From a virus, in the IMG/VR virus record IMGVR_UViG_3300027739_000025, positions 1-31,168 of that record: DNA of 31,168 nucleotides; one strand, written 5' to 3'. Below the pieces are notes generated by a model. That model was not told where the DNA came from, did no database searches, and saw only the letters and a program-made list of their open reading frames with translations. Positions 13,199 to 19,640 of this stretch are shown here, piece after piece (within the stretch, counting starts at the first letter, position 1; every line of letters starts with the position of its first letter). The translations under genes and the position numbers were made by a program.

Positions 13199-13238
13199 AA
13201 AGAATTAACGAATTCAAGAATTCAAGAATTCGTTAATT
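13199..13238. repeat. 8-bp repeat array D, candidate par operator/centromere
   Basis: Five units AAAGAATT, AACGAATT, CAAGAATT, CAAGAATT, CGTTAATT directly before parA. The ends are inverse complements (GAATTAACG and CGTTAATTC). In ParF/ParG and omega-delta systems the RHH protein binds such short repeat arrays at the par promoter, which can double as centromere. Confidence 0.8.
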
Positions 13239-13366
13239 CTAGCAGGGTTGTTACCGGTGCTGCCGGCGCTGAGAGGTGTTTGTGATGTGCTATCGGCGTG
13301 GCACGGAGCGGCTTTTTGTCGACGTTGAAGGGGCATTAGCTGTTGCTGTGCCAGGGCTTCTTCGTT

Positions 13367-13537
13367 TCAGGCTTCGGTTTGTTTCTTCAGCATTTCTCGC
13401 AACTTGAATCCATCCTCGATCAGTAGCTCAAGCTCGGTGTTCATGCTGTGTCTGTTTAGCTCGGCCTCTCTCTTGGCGCGTGCTTTCAGTGGCGGTTGCA
13501 AGCGCAGTCCAAACGGCATGATGTCGCGTTTTTTCAT
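13367..13537 (-). CDS. Arc/Mnt-like ribbon-helix-helix regulator, leftward
   Basis: A 56-residue protein matching the Arc fold: strand DIMPFGLRLQP (5-15), helix PLKARAKREAELNR (16-29), turn HSMN, helix TELELLIEDGF (34-44). The start at 13537 was chosen because it mirrors the start of the divergent Arc-like gene and lies outside the shared operator; a longer frame to 13594 would run through that operator. Arc-like dimers bind operators as tetramers. It faces away from the gene at 13639, giving an immI-like divergent pair. Confidence 0.7.
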   Translation of the reverse strand: MKKRDIMPFGLRLQPPLKARAKREAELNRHSMNTELELLIEDGFKLREMLKKQTEA

Positions 13538-13550
13538 GACGATCTCCCAG

Positions 13551-13619
13551 TGAGTCACGGTGGCTATGGTTTCACCGTGACTCATTGAAGTCAATTTGTC
13601 GTGAAGCTATGGTGACTCA
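13551..13619. promoter_or_regulatory. Operator region between the divergent Arc-like genes
   Basis: TGAGTCACGGTG (13551-13562) and CACCGTGACTCA (13573-13584) are perfect 12-bp inverted repeats with a 10-bp spacer; a third half-site GTGACTCA lies at 13612-13619. The sites fill the gap between the two Arc-like starts. They contain CACGGTG-like cores that recall the Mnt operator of P22, which may be chance. Confidence 0.7.
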
Positions 13620-13638
13620 CGTTTTTTGTGAGGCGCAG

Positions 13639-13896
13639 ATGAGCCGAGACATCACCCCGTTTGCGCTCCGTATGCCGCCAGAGTTGCGCGCAAAGGTGGA
13701 GCATGCAGCCAAAGAAAGCCGCCGCTCCCTGAACTCGGAGATCGTCGCCCGCCTGGATGAGAGCTTTGGTCAGGGCCTGCCGGTTGTCTCGGTGAACGAG
13801 TGCCGCAGATCCCCCTCGTCGGTAGCCAATGCCCTTGAGATGATCGACCGCCTCCGGGATGAGTTGCTGGCCATTGCGGCCAGCCCCAAGGAATAG
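13639..13896 (+). CDS. Arc/Mnt-like ribbon-helix-helix regulator, rightward
   Basis: An 85-residue protein. Residues 4-43 (strand DITPFALRMP, helix PELRAKVEHAAKESRRS, then LNSEIVARLDESF) follow P22 Arc almost position by position, including the Arg-Ser-x-Asn-Ser-Glu turn. Residues 44-85 add a linker and a helix (SSVANALEMIDRLRDELLA) that could form the tetramerising coiled coil, as in Mnt. The ATG at 13639 follows GTGAGGCGCAG. It should bind the operator at 13551-13619 and regulate itself and its divergent neighbour; in P22 such a pair controls antirepressor synthesis, and an antirepressor is present here at 6881. Confidence 0.8.
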   Translation: MSRDITPFALRMPPELRAKVEHAAKESRRSLNSEIVARLDESFGQGLPVVSVNECRRSPSSVANALEMIDRLRDELLAIAASPKE

Positions 13897-13918
13897 CCCC
13901 GGCAAGGGCCGGAGTTGC

Positions 13919-14377
13919 TCACGCCATGGGGCAGTGTTTGGCTGAGGAAATCCCCGAATACCCGACCGACTGCACGAACAGCGGGCCTGTGCCATCTGCG
14001 CCATGGCGGCTGTCTTTCTTGACGAGGCGACTTTGACTGGCGATCCGGCTGCGCTTCGGTGCACGCTGCCGCATACCGTCGACGTCGAGGGATTCCAGTG
14101 CGCCGAGCAGTGCCAGCAGCAGGCACAGGGCGCGAGGGATCAACACGCCGAGCGTAAAACCGCGCGTGATCATGTGCGGGTGGGTCTTGGCGCCGAGCTT
14201 GGCCTTGATGCTGGCCTCGATGCGGCGCAGGGTGCTGGCATCAGTCTGGATGTCTGCCGCGACGGTGCTGGGGGCATGGCCATCGGCGAGGCCGACGAGC
14301 ACGCGCAATTCGGTGGGGGTAAGGTTCTGGCCGGGCAGGCCGATCACGTCGTCGCCCTGGATCTGTTCTGCGTACAT
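13919..14377 (-). CDS. LuxR-type HTH protein with possible membrane segment
   Basis: A 152-residue protein. Residues 18-63 fit a LuxR/GerE-type HTH: LTPTELRVLVGLADGHAPS, then TVAADIQTDASTLRRIEASI and KAKLGAKT. A hydrophobic stretch follows at about 73-94 (LGVLIPRALCLLLALLGAL), so the protein may be membrane-linked. There is no receiver or autoinducer domain. The last 50 residues are basic and low in order, and may be extra sequence read beyond an ancestral stop. Similar HTH-plus-hydrophobic proteins occur in Pseudomonas mobile elements. It is the last gene of the leftward repressor operon (14626, 14377), convergent with 13639-13896. Target unknown. Confidence 0.6.
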   Translation of the reverse strand: MYAEQIQGDDVIGLPGQNLTPTELRVLVGLADGHAPSTVAADIQTDASTLRRIEASIKAKLGAKTHPHMITRGFTLGVLIPRALCLLLALLGALESLDVDGMRQRAPKRSRIASQSRLVKKDSRHGADGTGPLFVQSVGYSGISSAKHCPMA

Positions 14378-14395
14378 GGTCTTCCCTGGCTTGAT

Positions 14396-14626
14396 TCAGA
14401 CCTTGGCGGCCTTGAGCTGGAGGATGTTGCTGGCCAGTTGGGCGAGTTCGTCTTTCAGGGCGCCGGCGATGTCGGCGATGTGCTCAAGCGGTGCCTGCTC
14501 GCCGGTTTCGATAGCCCGCAAGGCGAGTGCTTCGATGCCGGCGGCAAAGGCCGCCTTGCGGTGCAGTCCGGTATAGATGCTGGTTTGCGATTCCTCGGTG
14601 AGGAGGATCAGTGTTCTTGTGCTCAT
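14396..14626 (-). CDS. Small helical hypothetical protein
   Basis: A 76-residue, largely helical protein (MSTRTLILLTEESQTSIY, then AAGIEALALRAIETGEQ and LEHIADIAGALKDELAQL). No family recognised. It lies 18 bases before the LuxR-type gene on the same strand. A perfect 11-bp palindrome CACTTTAAGTG at 14656-14666, upstream of its start, resembles the half-sites in the CI operator region, so the gene may be under repressor control. Confidence 0.5.
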   Translation of the reverse strand: MSTRTLILLTEESQTSIYTGLHRKAAFAAGIEALALRAIETGEQAPLEHIADIAGALKDELAQLASNILQLKAAKV

Positions 14627-14655
14627 TATTACTGCCTTGTTTAGGTGTATCTGGC

Positions 14656-14666
14656 CACTTTAAGTG
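14656..14666. promoter_or_regulatory. Candidate outlying CI operator
   Basis: CACTTTAAGTG, a perfect palindrome with half-sites CACT and AGTG, as in the sites at 15404-15430. It lies 30 bases before the leftward gene starting at 14626. Confidence 0.45.
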
Positions 14667-14709
14667 TAAAGCGCGGGCGTGGAAAGCCCCGCGAGGCTCT
14701 CCGAAAGGG

Positions 14710-15369
14710 TTAGCGGGTGTGGATGATGGCTGCAGCGCGGCCGATGATGGTCAGTTTGCTGAGTCCCTCGGCGGTCATGTCAGCCTTTTCCTTGCCGCTT
14801 TCGTCCTGAACCGTGTAGCCGCCCGTCAAGGCGTGGCGTATCCAGCGAAAGCGCACACGGCTATTGATCAGCAGGGCGAAAATGTCGTCACGGGTAACGC
14901 TGGTCGAGCCCATATCGATCAGCACGCGGTCGCCTTTCTCGATCACGCCGGCCATGTTGTCATCTTCCGCACGAACCATCGCTAGCCGATTTCGGTTGAG
15001 GCCGAGGCTGTCGATCAGCTCGAGGCTGATCGCGAAGGAGTCGTCTATCTGCTCCAGGGCCATCGGTCCTGCCGGGGTGGTGATGGCGGCCGGGGTCGGG
15101 ACGGTGTAGCGAGAGGCTTCGGGGGAGCTGCCGTCGTCTCCGGAGATGCCGGCGATGTAGGCGGGGGCCACGCCGAACAGTGCGCCAAGTTCGACAAACT
15201 GCTCCAGGCGCGGGGCGCGGATGCCCTGTTCCCAGTTGCCGTAGCGGCTTGGGTTGATGGTTTCGCTGGAGAGTGCAGACAGTCGCCGTGTGGTTTCTTC
15301 GACCGTCCATTCCCTGGCGTGTCTCAGTTGGCGGAGCCGCGTGGAAATGATCTTGCGCAGGTCTGACAT
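14710..15369 (-). CDS. CI-like phage repressor with inactive S24 domain
   Basis: A 219-residue protein. Residues 7-66 are an XRE-type HTH (LRQLRHAREWTVEETTRRL, then RYGNWEQGIRAPRLEQ). The C-terminal half has the LexA/CI peptidase fold pattern. The motif that normally carries the nucleophile as Asp-Ser-Met reads DDNM (136-139), with Asn138 in place of Ser. The segment that usually carries the general-base Lys reads VRFRWIRHA (172-180), with Arg but no Lys. An Ala-Gly pair (100-101) lies in the linker where CI and LexA are cut. It should dimerise and repress the divergent Cro-like operon but probably cannot cleave itself. A copy-like variant of the dispersed repeat lies within the gene at 14885-14900. 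Confidence 0.85.
   Translation of the reverse strand: MSDLRKIISTRLRQLRHAREWTVEETTRRLSALSSETINPSRYGNWEQGIRAPRLEQFVELGALFGVAPAYIAGISGDDGSSPEASRYTVPTPAAITTPAGPMALEQIDDSFAISLELIDSLGLNRNRLAMVRAEDDNMAGVIEKGDRVLIDMGSTSVTRDDIFALLINSRVRFRWIRHALTGGYTVQDESGKEKADMTAEGLSKLTIIGRAAAIIHTR
14885..14900 (+). repeat. Stop-associated repeat-like sequence in the repressor gene
   Basis: TCGTCACGGGTAACGC differs from the full 16-bp form at two positions. It is coding on the minus strand (Ser-Val-Thr-Arg-Asp-Asp). May be chance. Confidence 0.35.
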
Positions 15370-15403
15370 GTGTATCCCTTACAAGGTGCTTCGTTGTTTA
15401 TTT

Positions 15404-15430
15404 AGTGTGTGAATATACACTCAGAGTGTA
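15404..15430. promoter_or_regulatory. CI/Cro operator region
   Basis: TACACTCAGAGTGTA (15416-15430) is a perfect 15-bp palindrome. An overlapping 18-bp site (15404-15421, AGTGT ... ACACT) pairs at six of nine positions. They lie between the divergent repressor (start 15369) and Cro-like gene (start 15508), the expected place of the lysogeny switch operators. I could not place unambiguous -35/-10 boxes. Confidence 0.7.
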
Positions 15431-15507
15431 AATCTAGACAAAAAAGCCTTGTCTTGGCGATAGGTCGCGGGTAATGTCTCCACAAATAGTGGAGAGGTTT
15501 TCTTTAG

Positions 15508-15738
15508 GTGGAGCTAAAGCCCTGGATTTACGCTCTGGACGAGCACGACCCGATTTCCGTGGCCGCCGAGAAGCTCGGCGAGAAGCCCCGGACGATCTTG
15601 TCATGGGCGCGATTCGAGCGTTCTCCGTCGATTCGCGCGGCGATCAATATCGTTCGCGTGTCGGGTGGCGTGGTCGATTTCAACGGCATCTATGGTCCGG
15701 TCATGCAGGCCGTCGAGGCTGGAAATGCGCGGCTTTAG
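15508..15738 (+). CDS. Cro-like regulator
   Basis: A 76-residue protein starting at GTG, ten bases after GGAGAGG. The pattern VAAEKLGEKPRTILSWARFE (19-38) is a helix-turn-helix, and SIRAAINIVRVSGG followed by VDFNGIYGPV is the typical tail of small Cro/YdaS-like phage regulators. It is divergent from the repressor with palindromic operators between them, and is the first gene of the early rightward operon. It should repress the repressor promoter on entering lytic growth. It overlaps the next gene by 14 bases. Confidence 0.7.
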   Translation: MELKPWIYALDEHDPISVAAEKLGEKPRTILSWARFERSPSIRAAINIVRVSGGVVDFNGIYGPVMQAVEAGNARL

Positions 15739-16315
15739 GGTGCCCGGCGGGCTTTCTGCCCTGGTGATCGCGCGCAAGCTCGAGCAGCGTTTCGGCCTGG
15801 TGGGGTTTGCCCGGCTGTTCAAGCTGGTCGAGCTTGTGGCCGATGCCGCGACCGTTCCGGCGCCCGCGTCGGCGGTACTTGCCTGGGGCGATGTGCTGCA
15901 GGGGCTGGGCTGCGGCCAGGACGATGCCGCTGAATTCCTGACCTACTGCGAGCACGCCCAGGTTCTTGATCGTGCCTCTGAAGACGGCCGGCTGCGCCTG
16001 AAACTGCGCGGCGATCTGGCGGCGATGCTGATTGATCCTCCGGCAGTTGCTGTTCCGACCGTGCCGGTGCTGTTCACCCATGAGCAGCAGTGGATCGACT
16101 GGTTTCTCGCCGAGTGGAGCTGCCCGCCGTACCTCGCCGCCGATCCTGGCTCTCGTCAGCTGTATCGCCGCTGGATCGCTTCAAACGTGACTGTGGATGA
16201 GGCCGAGGGCGCCTCCGCGCGGGTGATGGCTGCCCGTGAGGTGCCGGTGCCGGCGGTGTTGCATGACCACCTGATGGCCGTGCGCAAGGAAAAGATCGAG
16301 CGTGCCCGCGCCTGA
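15725..16315 (+). CDS. Putative phage replication-associated protein (Lin1244-like N-terminus)
   Basis: A 196-residue protein beginning MRGFRVPGGLSALVIARKL. The first 100 residues (helix with RKLEQRFGLVGFARLFKLVELVA, read as RKLEQRFGLVGFARLF then KLVELVA; later DDAAEFLTYCEHAQVLD) follow the winged-helix domain seen at the start of Lin1244/DUF4373-like and replication-O-like phage proteins. The C-terminal half is basic near its end. Early-operon position right after Cro fits a replication role. The start at 15725 lies inside the Cro-like gene and follows GAGGCTGGA. No helicase-loader motif is visible, so the role is uncertain. Confidence 0.5.
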   Translation: MRGFRVPGGLSALVIARKLEQRFGLVGFARLFKLVELVADAATVPAPASAVLAWGDVLQGLGCGQDDAAEFLTYCEHAQVLDRASEDGRLRLKLRGDLAAMLIDPPAVAVPTVPVLFTHEQQWIDWFLAEWSCPPYLAADPGSRQLYRRWIASNVTVDEAEGASARVMAAREVPVPAVLHDHLMAVRKEKIERARA

Positions 16316-16331
16316 TCGGGCCGGGCTTTTT
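16304..16331 (+). terminator. Weak terminator overlapping the stop of gene 15725
   Basis: GCCCG (16304-16308) can pair with CGGGC (16322-16326), followed by TTTTTA. The stem overlaps the TGA stop. It could attenuate the early operon. Confidence 0.4.
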
Positions 16332-16361
16332 ATCCGGCACGGCCGGTGGGTGAGGGTGAGC

Positions 16362-16766
16362 ATGCTGGTGATTGGATTATCGGGCGGCACGTTGGGGAGG
16401 CGCGAAGCCATCGCTCGCCGCCTGGAGCAACTGGACGAGCAGCAGCTGAAGGCCTTTCCAATCTTGGGGAGCCGGGTCAGCGACGGTCGCGCCCGAACCG
16501 TGGAACGTGCCCTGGAAGGCGCCGCCACAGGCCGCCGCCCCATACGGGGTGTTGTGTTTACCCATCTGCTGACCGCTGCGGAGGCCGCGGTTGTGCGCCG
16601 GCATGGTGGCCATGTCTGGCACCTGACCGGGCCGGTTTCCGGGGTGGTGGCCATCGAGCGCGGCGAGCTGCTGGTGACGGATCGCGAGGGCGGCAATGGC
16701 CTCCAGTTCGACCCGCTGGAGGCGCTGTCCGAGGTGCTGCTGAGGGCGAAAGGAGGCAGGTCATGA
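16362..16766 (+). CDS. dNMP-kinase-like protein with degenerate P-loop
   Basis: A 134-residue protein. The start MLVIGLSGGTLGRREAIARR has the form of a phage deoxynucleoside monophosphate kinase P-loop, but the Gly-Lys-Ser/Thr end is replaced by Gly-Arg-Arg. Later, RGVVFTHLLTAAEAAVVRRHGG matches the region where these kinases have a conserved Asp-x-Arg-Phe-x-x-Glu-Ala and a Gly-Gly; Asp and Arg are missing, read here as GVVFTHLLTAAEAAV and RRHGGHVW. The lid and base-binding middle are shortened (family members are usually about 200 or more residues). It is therefore likely a non-catalytic relative. ATG 16362 follows GAGGGTGAG. The GTG at 16350 is an alternative start. Confidence 0.45.
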   Translation: MLVIGLSGGTLGRREAIARRLEQLDEQQLKAFPILGSRVSDGRARTVERALEGAATGRRPIRGVVFTHLLTAAEAAVVRRHGGHVWHLTGPVSGVVAIERGELLVTDREGGNGLQFDPLEALSEVLLRAKGGRS

Positions 16767-16960
16767 CGCTGCCGATCTGGGCCTATGCCGATCCGGCGCG
16801 AATCGTCGAGGCCAACGAGATCCGCCTCAAGGGTTGCGCGGTGTGCGAGCGGGCGGTGTTCCTCGGTGATCGGGCTATGTGCGGCGCGGGGCTGTCGCTG
16901 CCGACTTGCAAGCGCGACAAGAAAAACGGATTCAAGTTGGCGGCCGAGTGCGGCGGCTGA
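16763..16960 (+). CDS. Small four-cysteine protein
   Basis: A 65-residue protein with Cys25, Cys28, Cys40 and Cys49 (CAVC ... C ... C), a possible zinc-binding set. AGGAGGCAGG is a strong ribosome binding site before ATG 16763, which overlaps the end of the previous gene by four bases (ATGA). Short Cys-rich proteins of this kind are common in Pseudomonas phage early regions; no function is known to me. Confidence 0.6.
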   Translation: MTLPIWAYADPARIVEANEIRLKGCAVCERAVFLGDRAMCGAGLSLPTCKRDKKNGFKLAAECGG

Positions 16961-17004
16961 TTCGTGCAACCTGCTGCCGGCTGGCGGCCTCTTCGGACCT
17001 TTCT

Positions 17005-17760
17005 ATGAAGTATCTCGCTCGCGTCAATCCGCGCTATTTCGCGGCTGTGCATCTGTTCGCCGCGGAGAATGATGCCCGCTACTACCTCAACGGGGTCTGC
17101 CTCCAGCGGCATCACGAGAAAGGCGTGGTGCTGGTCGCCACCAACGGCCATGTGCTGGGGGCTATCCATGATCCGGAGGGGTGGATGGACCCCGCTTGGA
17201 GCGAGGTCATACTCGATGCCGCTCCCCGGCGCCTGCTGAAGGTCTGCCAGGCGGTCGCGCCGAAGAAGCGCCCCGATCTGGAGGCACAGTCGCTGTGGGT
17301 TGGCGAGTGCGGTGCGGTTGTGATGGCGGCGGGGCATTCGGTCACGCCGGACCCATTCTCAGGCGATGCCCTTGCGGCCGAGCGCATCAGACAGCTGGTC
17401 GGGGTGTTCCCCGACTGGCGTCGCCTGGTGCGCGATGAGCGGGTGGTCGAGCCGGGGGCGCAGCCGGCTATCGCCGCGCATTGCTTGGGGGTGTTCGACC
17501 AAGCTCTGGGCATTCTTTGCCAGAGCGATGGCGATTGGTCTCCCTCTCTGCGCCTAGATGTGTCGAACGATTCCAGCGGGGTGTTTGTTCGCGTGCATCA
17601 GGGCGACCTCGAGGAGCGTTTCTTCGGGATCGTCATGCCGACGCGGCAGAGCCCGATCCTGTCGACGGTACCGGAGTGGATCGCTCCGACAGCAAAGCTG
17701 GCCAAGCCGCGTGTACGGGCGGCCGATGGCGGTTTTGTGCCTGTGGATCGGAGCGCCTGA
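17005..17760 (+). CDS. DNA polymerase sliding-clamp-like protein
   Basis: A 251-residue protein. VVLVATNGHVLGAIHD (41-56) matches the signature of the bacterial beta clamp around its Thr-Asp-Gly-His-Arg-Leu motif (Asn replaces Asp). Upstream, YYLNGVCLQRHH fits the strand that precedes it, and near the C-terminus FFGIVMPTR corresponds to the last strand of a clamp, which ends Val-Met-Pro-Met-Arg. Beta clamps have about 366 residues in three domains; this protein could hold two, so a ring would need a different number of subunits. It may recruit or replace the host clamp during phage replication, or act as a decoy. Family assignment is by motif only. Confidence 0.55.
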   Translation: MKYLARVNPRYFAAVHLFAAENDARYYLNGVCLQRHHEKGVVLVATNGHVLGAIHDPEGWMDPAWSEVILDAAPRRLLKVCQAVAPKKRPDLEAQSLWVGECGAVVMAAGHSVTPDPFSGDALAAERIRQLVGVFPDWRRLVRDERVVEPGAQPAIAAHCLGVFDQALGILCQSDGDWSPSLRLDVSNDSSGVFVRVHQGDLEERFFGIVMPTRQSPILSTVPEWIAPTAKLAKPRVRAADGGFVPVDRSA

Positions 17761-17762
17761 GC

Positions 17763-18107
17763 ATGTGCCGGATACCAAGCCATCAGCGTGAGCAGGACTC
17801 GATAGATGAGCGGGTGGCGGACTTCCTGCGCCATGGCGGTGCTATCCAGCGGCTGGATAACCACGGCGAGGCGGTCGGCGTGGCTACCGAGGATCTGCCG
17901 TGCCTGCCTGAGCCTTCCCCAGAGCTGGTGGAAGAGTCGCCCATTCTCGTTCCCGAGGTGGTGCCTGCTGTGGCGTCCGATTCTCCGCCGCCGCCTGCTC
18001 TTGCTCTCGACTATGCAGGCCTTGTCGCTGAGCTGCGGGCCGTTAGGCAATCAGCCGTCGAGCGCCTGCAGATGCTGGAGCAGGCGTTCGAGAGGTTTTG
18101 CGCATGA
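17763..18107 (+). CDS. Hypothetical protein of the early operon
   Basis: A 114-residue acidic protein. Residues 15-45 are mixed (RVADFLRHGGAIQRLDNHG), residues 50-82 are Pro/Glu-rich and probably unstructured, and residues 86-113 form an amphipathic helix (ALDYAGLVAELRAVRQSA, then VERLQMLEQAFERF) able to form a coiled coil. No family recognised. It starts two bases after the clamp-like gene and overlaps the next by four bases, so it is part of the same translational chain. Confidence 0.55.
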   Translation: MCRIPSHQREQDSIDERVADFLRHGGAIQRLDNHGEAVGVATEDLPCLPEPSPELVEESPILVPEVVPAVASDSPPPPALALDYAGLVAELRAVRQSAVERLQMLEQAFERFCA

Positions 18108-18559
18108 GTGGAGGGCGTCGGCGCGCTGGTGACTTCGATTTGCTTCTGGATGCATGGGCACGCTGGTTGGCCGACACGCGCTGCTCGATGGGCGCCGGTG
18201 GAGGATCGCTGCTGGCTCGCTGGATGGATGCCGAGGGACATCTGATTTTCAGCGGAGGCGGTGGCAGCCATGAGCCGGTCGACACTATCGAGGCGAGCAT
18301 CGAGATTGCGGTGGTTGAAATGGGAAAGAACTGTCAGCTGCGCGAGGACGTGTTGCGCCTTGAGTATGCCGCTGGTTTCTCGCGGGTCGTTATGCGTCGG
18401 GCACTGGTTGGATGGGAGCCTGGAGGAACTCAGATGCAGAACGCTCTGGCAATGGGCGTAGGGCTGAGGACGTACAAGTTGCGCCTAGCTGAGGCGCGGG
18501 CTTATGTGGCCAAGAGGCTGGGGAAGAAGATTGAAAAAACGAAGGAGTTCGAACAGTAA
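18104..18559 (+). CDS. Candidate late regulator (antiterminator Q-like)
   Basis: A 151-residue protein. After a Gly-rich N-terminal half, a helical region (CQLREDVLRLEYAAGFSR) leads to a sigma-like HTH at about 105-140 (QNALAMGVGLRTYKLRLAEARAYVAKRL, i.e. a helix, a GVGLRTY turn and a recognition helix), the pattern of phage Q-type and sigma-like late regulators. It is near the end of the early operon, where Q lies in lambdoid phages. The late promoter at 21531 is followed at once by a terminator, the arrangement Q acts on. It overlaps both neighbours by a few bases. No zinc motif is visible, so a sigma-like activator is also possible. Confidence 0.5.
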   Translation: MSGGRRRAGDFDLLLDAWARWLADTRCSMGAGGGSLLARWMDAEGHLIFSGGGGSHEPVDTIEASIEIAVVEMGKNCQLREDVLRLEYAAGFSRVVMRRALVGWEPGGTQMQNALAMGVGLRTYKLRLAEARAYVAKRLGKKIEKTKEFEQ

Positions 18560-19317
18560 TGACCAGCGAAATGAAAAAGCCCTTTGCCAACCTGGCCGAA
18601 GAGATTCAGTCCGCCTTGGACTACTCCCGCAACTTCACCACGGCCAAACCGAATATCGGCAACACCGAGAAGGAGCACATTCTTGGCCTGTGCAATCTGC
18701 TGGAGCGGTTGCATGCAGATCGCGATCAGTATTTTCGGATGTTTCATTGGGCAACGCACGACTTGGCGAGCGTGGGTGAAGCGCTGGGCATTCCAGGTGA
18801 GGAGCAGGAGGGCGGTTCGGGCGAGTTCATTGATGTGATCGAGAAGCTGAAGCAGACCGCCATGAGCCATCCAACGCTGGAGCAGAACGACTATCCGCCA
18901 TGCGATTACTGTGGTGCGTCAATGGATTACATGCCGTGGCATGGCAGCGGAATACTGAACGGAATCGAGTCCCGCCACATCCACGCATGTGACAACTGTC
19001 GCAGCTTGTTGCCTGGGAATAACACTGAACAGTCTGCACCAGAGCAGATCAAGCAGGCCGCCGTGAAGCTGCCAGAGCTTACGCCGGACCTAGCCGACAT
19101 CCTGGGGCGCCCGAATTTCAGGTGCTATCACATTGCACAGGCCTTGCGCCTAGTCGGCCACCAGATCGAGAAACGGTCAGAAACCGAGCAGGCAGCGGTG
19201 ATCCATTGGCTACTCAGCCTCTACTTGAAGCACGGATCGGCCTGGAAAGAGGAGGCAGATAAAGAACTGAAGCACATGGCTGACAAGGCCCGCGCACTGC
19301 TGGAGGGCGTGGAGTGA
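18559..19317 (+). CDS. Zinc-ribbon-like hypothetical protein
   Basis: A 252-residue protein with two Cys pairs (Cys115/118 and Cys144/147) about 26 residues apart, suggesting a zinc ribbon in the middle of an otherwise helical, acidic protein. The N-terminal 90 residues include an Asn/Leu-rich helix (EKEHILGLCNLLERLHADRD); the C-terminal 60 residues are helical. No family recognised. Composition is less GC-rich than the genes around it. The ATG overlaps the upstream stop (TAATG), and the next gene starts within its own stop. Confidence 0.55.
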   Translation: MTSEMKKPFANLAEEIQSALDYSRNFTTAKPNIGNTEKEHILGLCNLLERLHADRDQYFRMFHWATHDLASVGEALGIPGEEQEGGSGEFIDVIEKLKQTAMSHPTLEQNDYPPCDYCGASMDYMPWHGSGILNGIESRHIHACDNCRSLLPGNNTEQSAPEQIKQAAVKLPELTPDLADILGRPNFRCYHIAQALRLVGHQIEKRSETEQAAVIHWLLSLYLKHGSAWKEEADKELKHMADKARALLEGVE

Positions 19318-19631
19318 GCAAACACGAACCGATACTTGGCTTGGCTCGCCAGGCAAAGCGGATGCACATGGAGATGCAGTGCGATCCTCAGTGGGTTCTG
19401 GACTTGTCCGCCGAGCGCGACACCCTGCGTGCCGAGGTCGATCAGCTGCGTGCAGTCCAGCAACAAGATGCCTTGGTGGCCGTGCAGGACGGATTTTATG
19501 CCGCGGTAGCTGATGCAGAGCGAGCGGCGATAGAAGTGTTTCGCGATTCTTGCGACCACACCCGCCAAGCAATTGAGTACATGGCAGCGCACATGCTCGC
19601 CGCTGCGCCGACCTCTGCCACTACTGCGTGA
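19314..19631 (+). CDS. Hypothetical coiled-coil protein
   Basis: A 105-residue protein starting at GTG that overlaps the upstream stop (GTGA), with GGAG upstream. SAERDTLRAEVDQLRAVQQQ (32-51) is a coiled coil; the remainder is helical. Proteins of this kind with a Leu-Ala-Ala-Glu-Arg-Asp-type helix are common as small phage early proteins without known function. It ends Ala(GCG)-TGA within the dispersed repeat at 19626-19640, and is the last gene of the early operon. Confidence 0.55.
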   Translation: MSKHEPILGLARQAKRMHMEMQCDPQWVLDLSAERDTLRAEVDQLRAVQQQDALVAVQDGFYAAVADAERAAIEVFRDSCDHTRQAIEYMAAHMLAAAPTSATTA

Positions 19632-19640
19632 CCGTAACGC
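19626..19640 (+). repeat. Stop-associated repeat, copy 5
   Basis: GCGTGACCGTAACGC (15-bp form, central C). TGA at 19629-19631 is the stop of gene 19314. Confidence 0.75.

Noticed and set aside
6514-13238. CRISPR-like array interpretation of the repeated AT-rich units
   Set aside because: Units are 8 bp, contiguous without spacers and at four separate loci; no cas genes are present.
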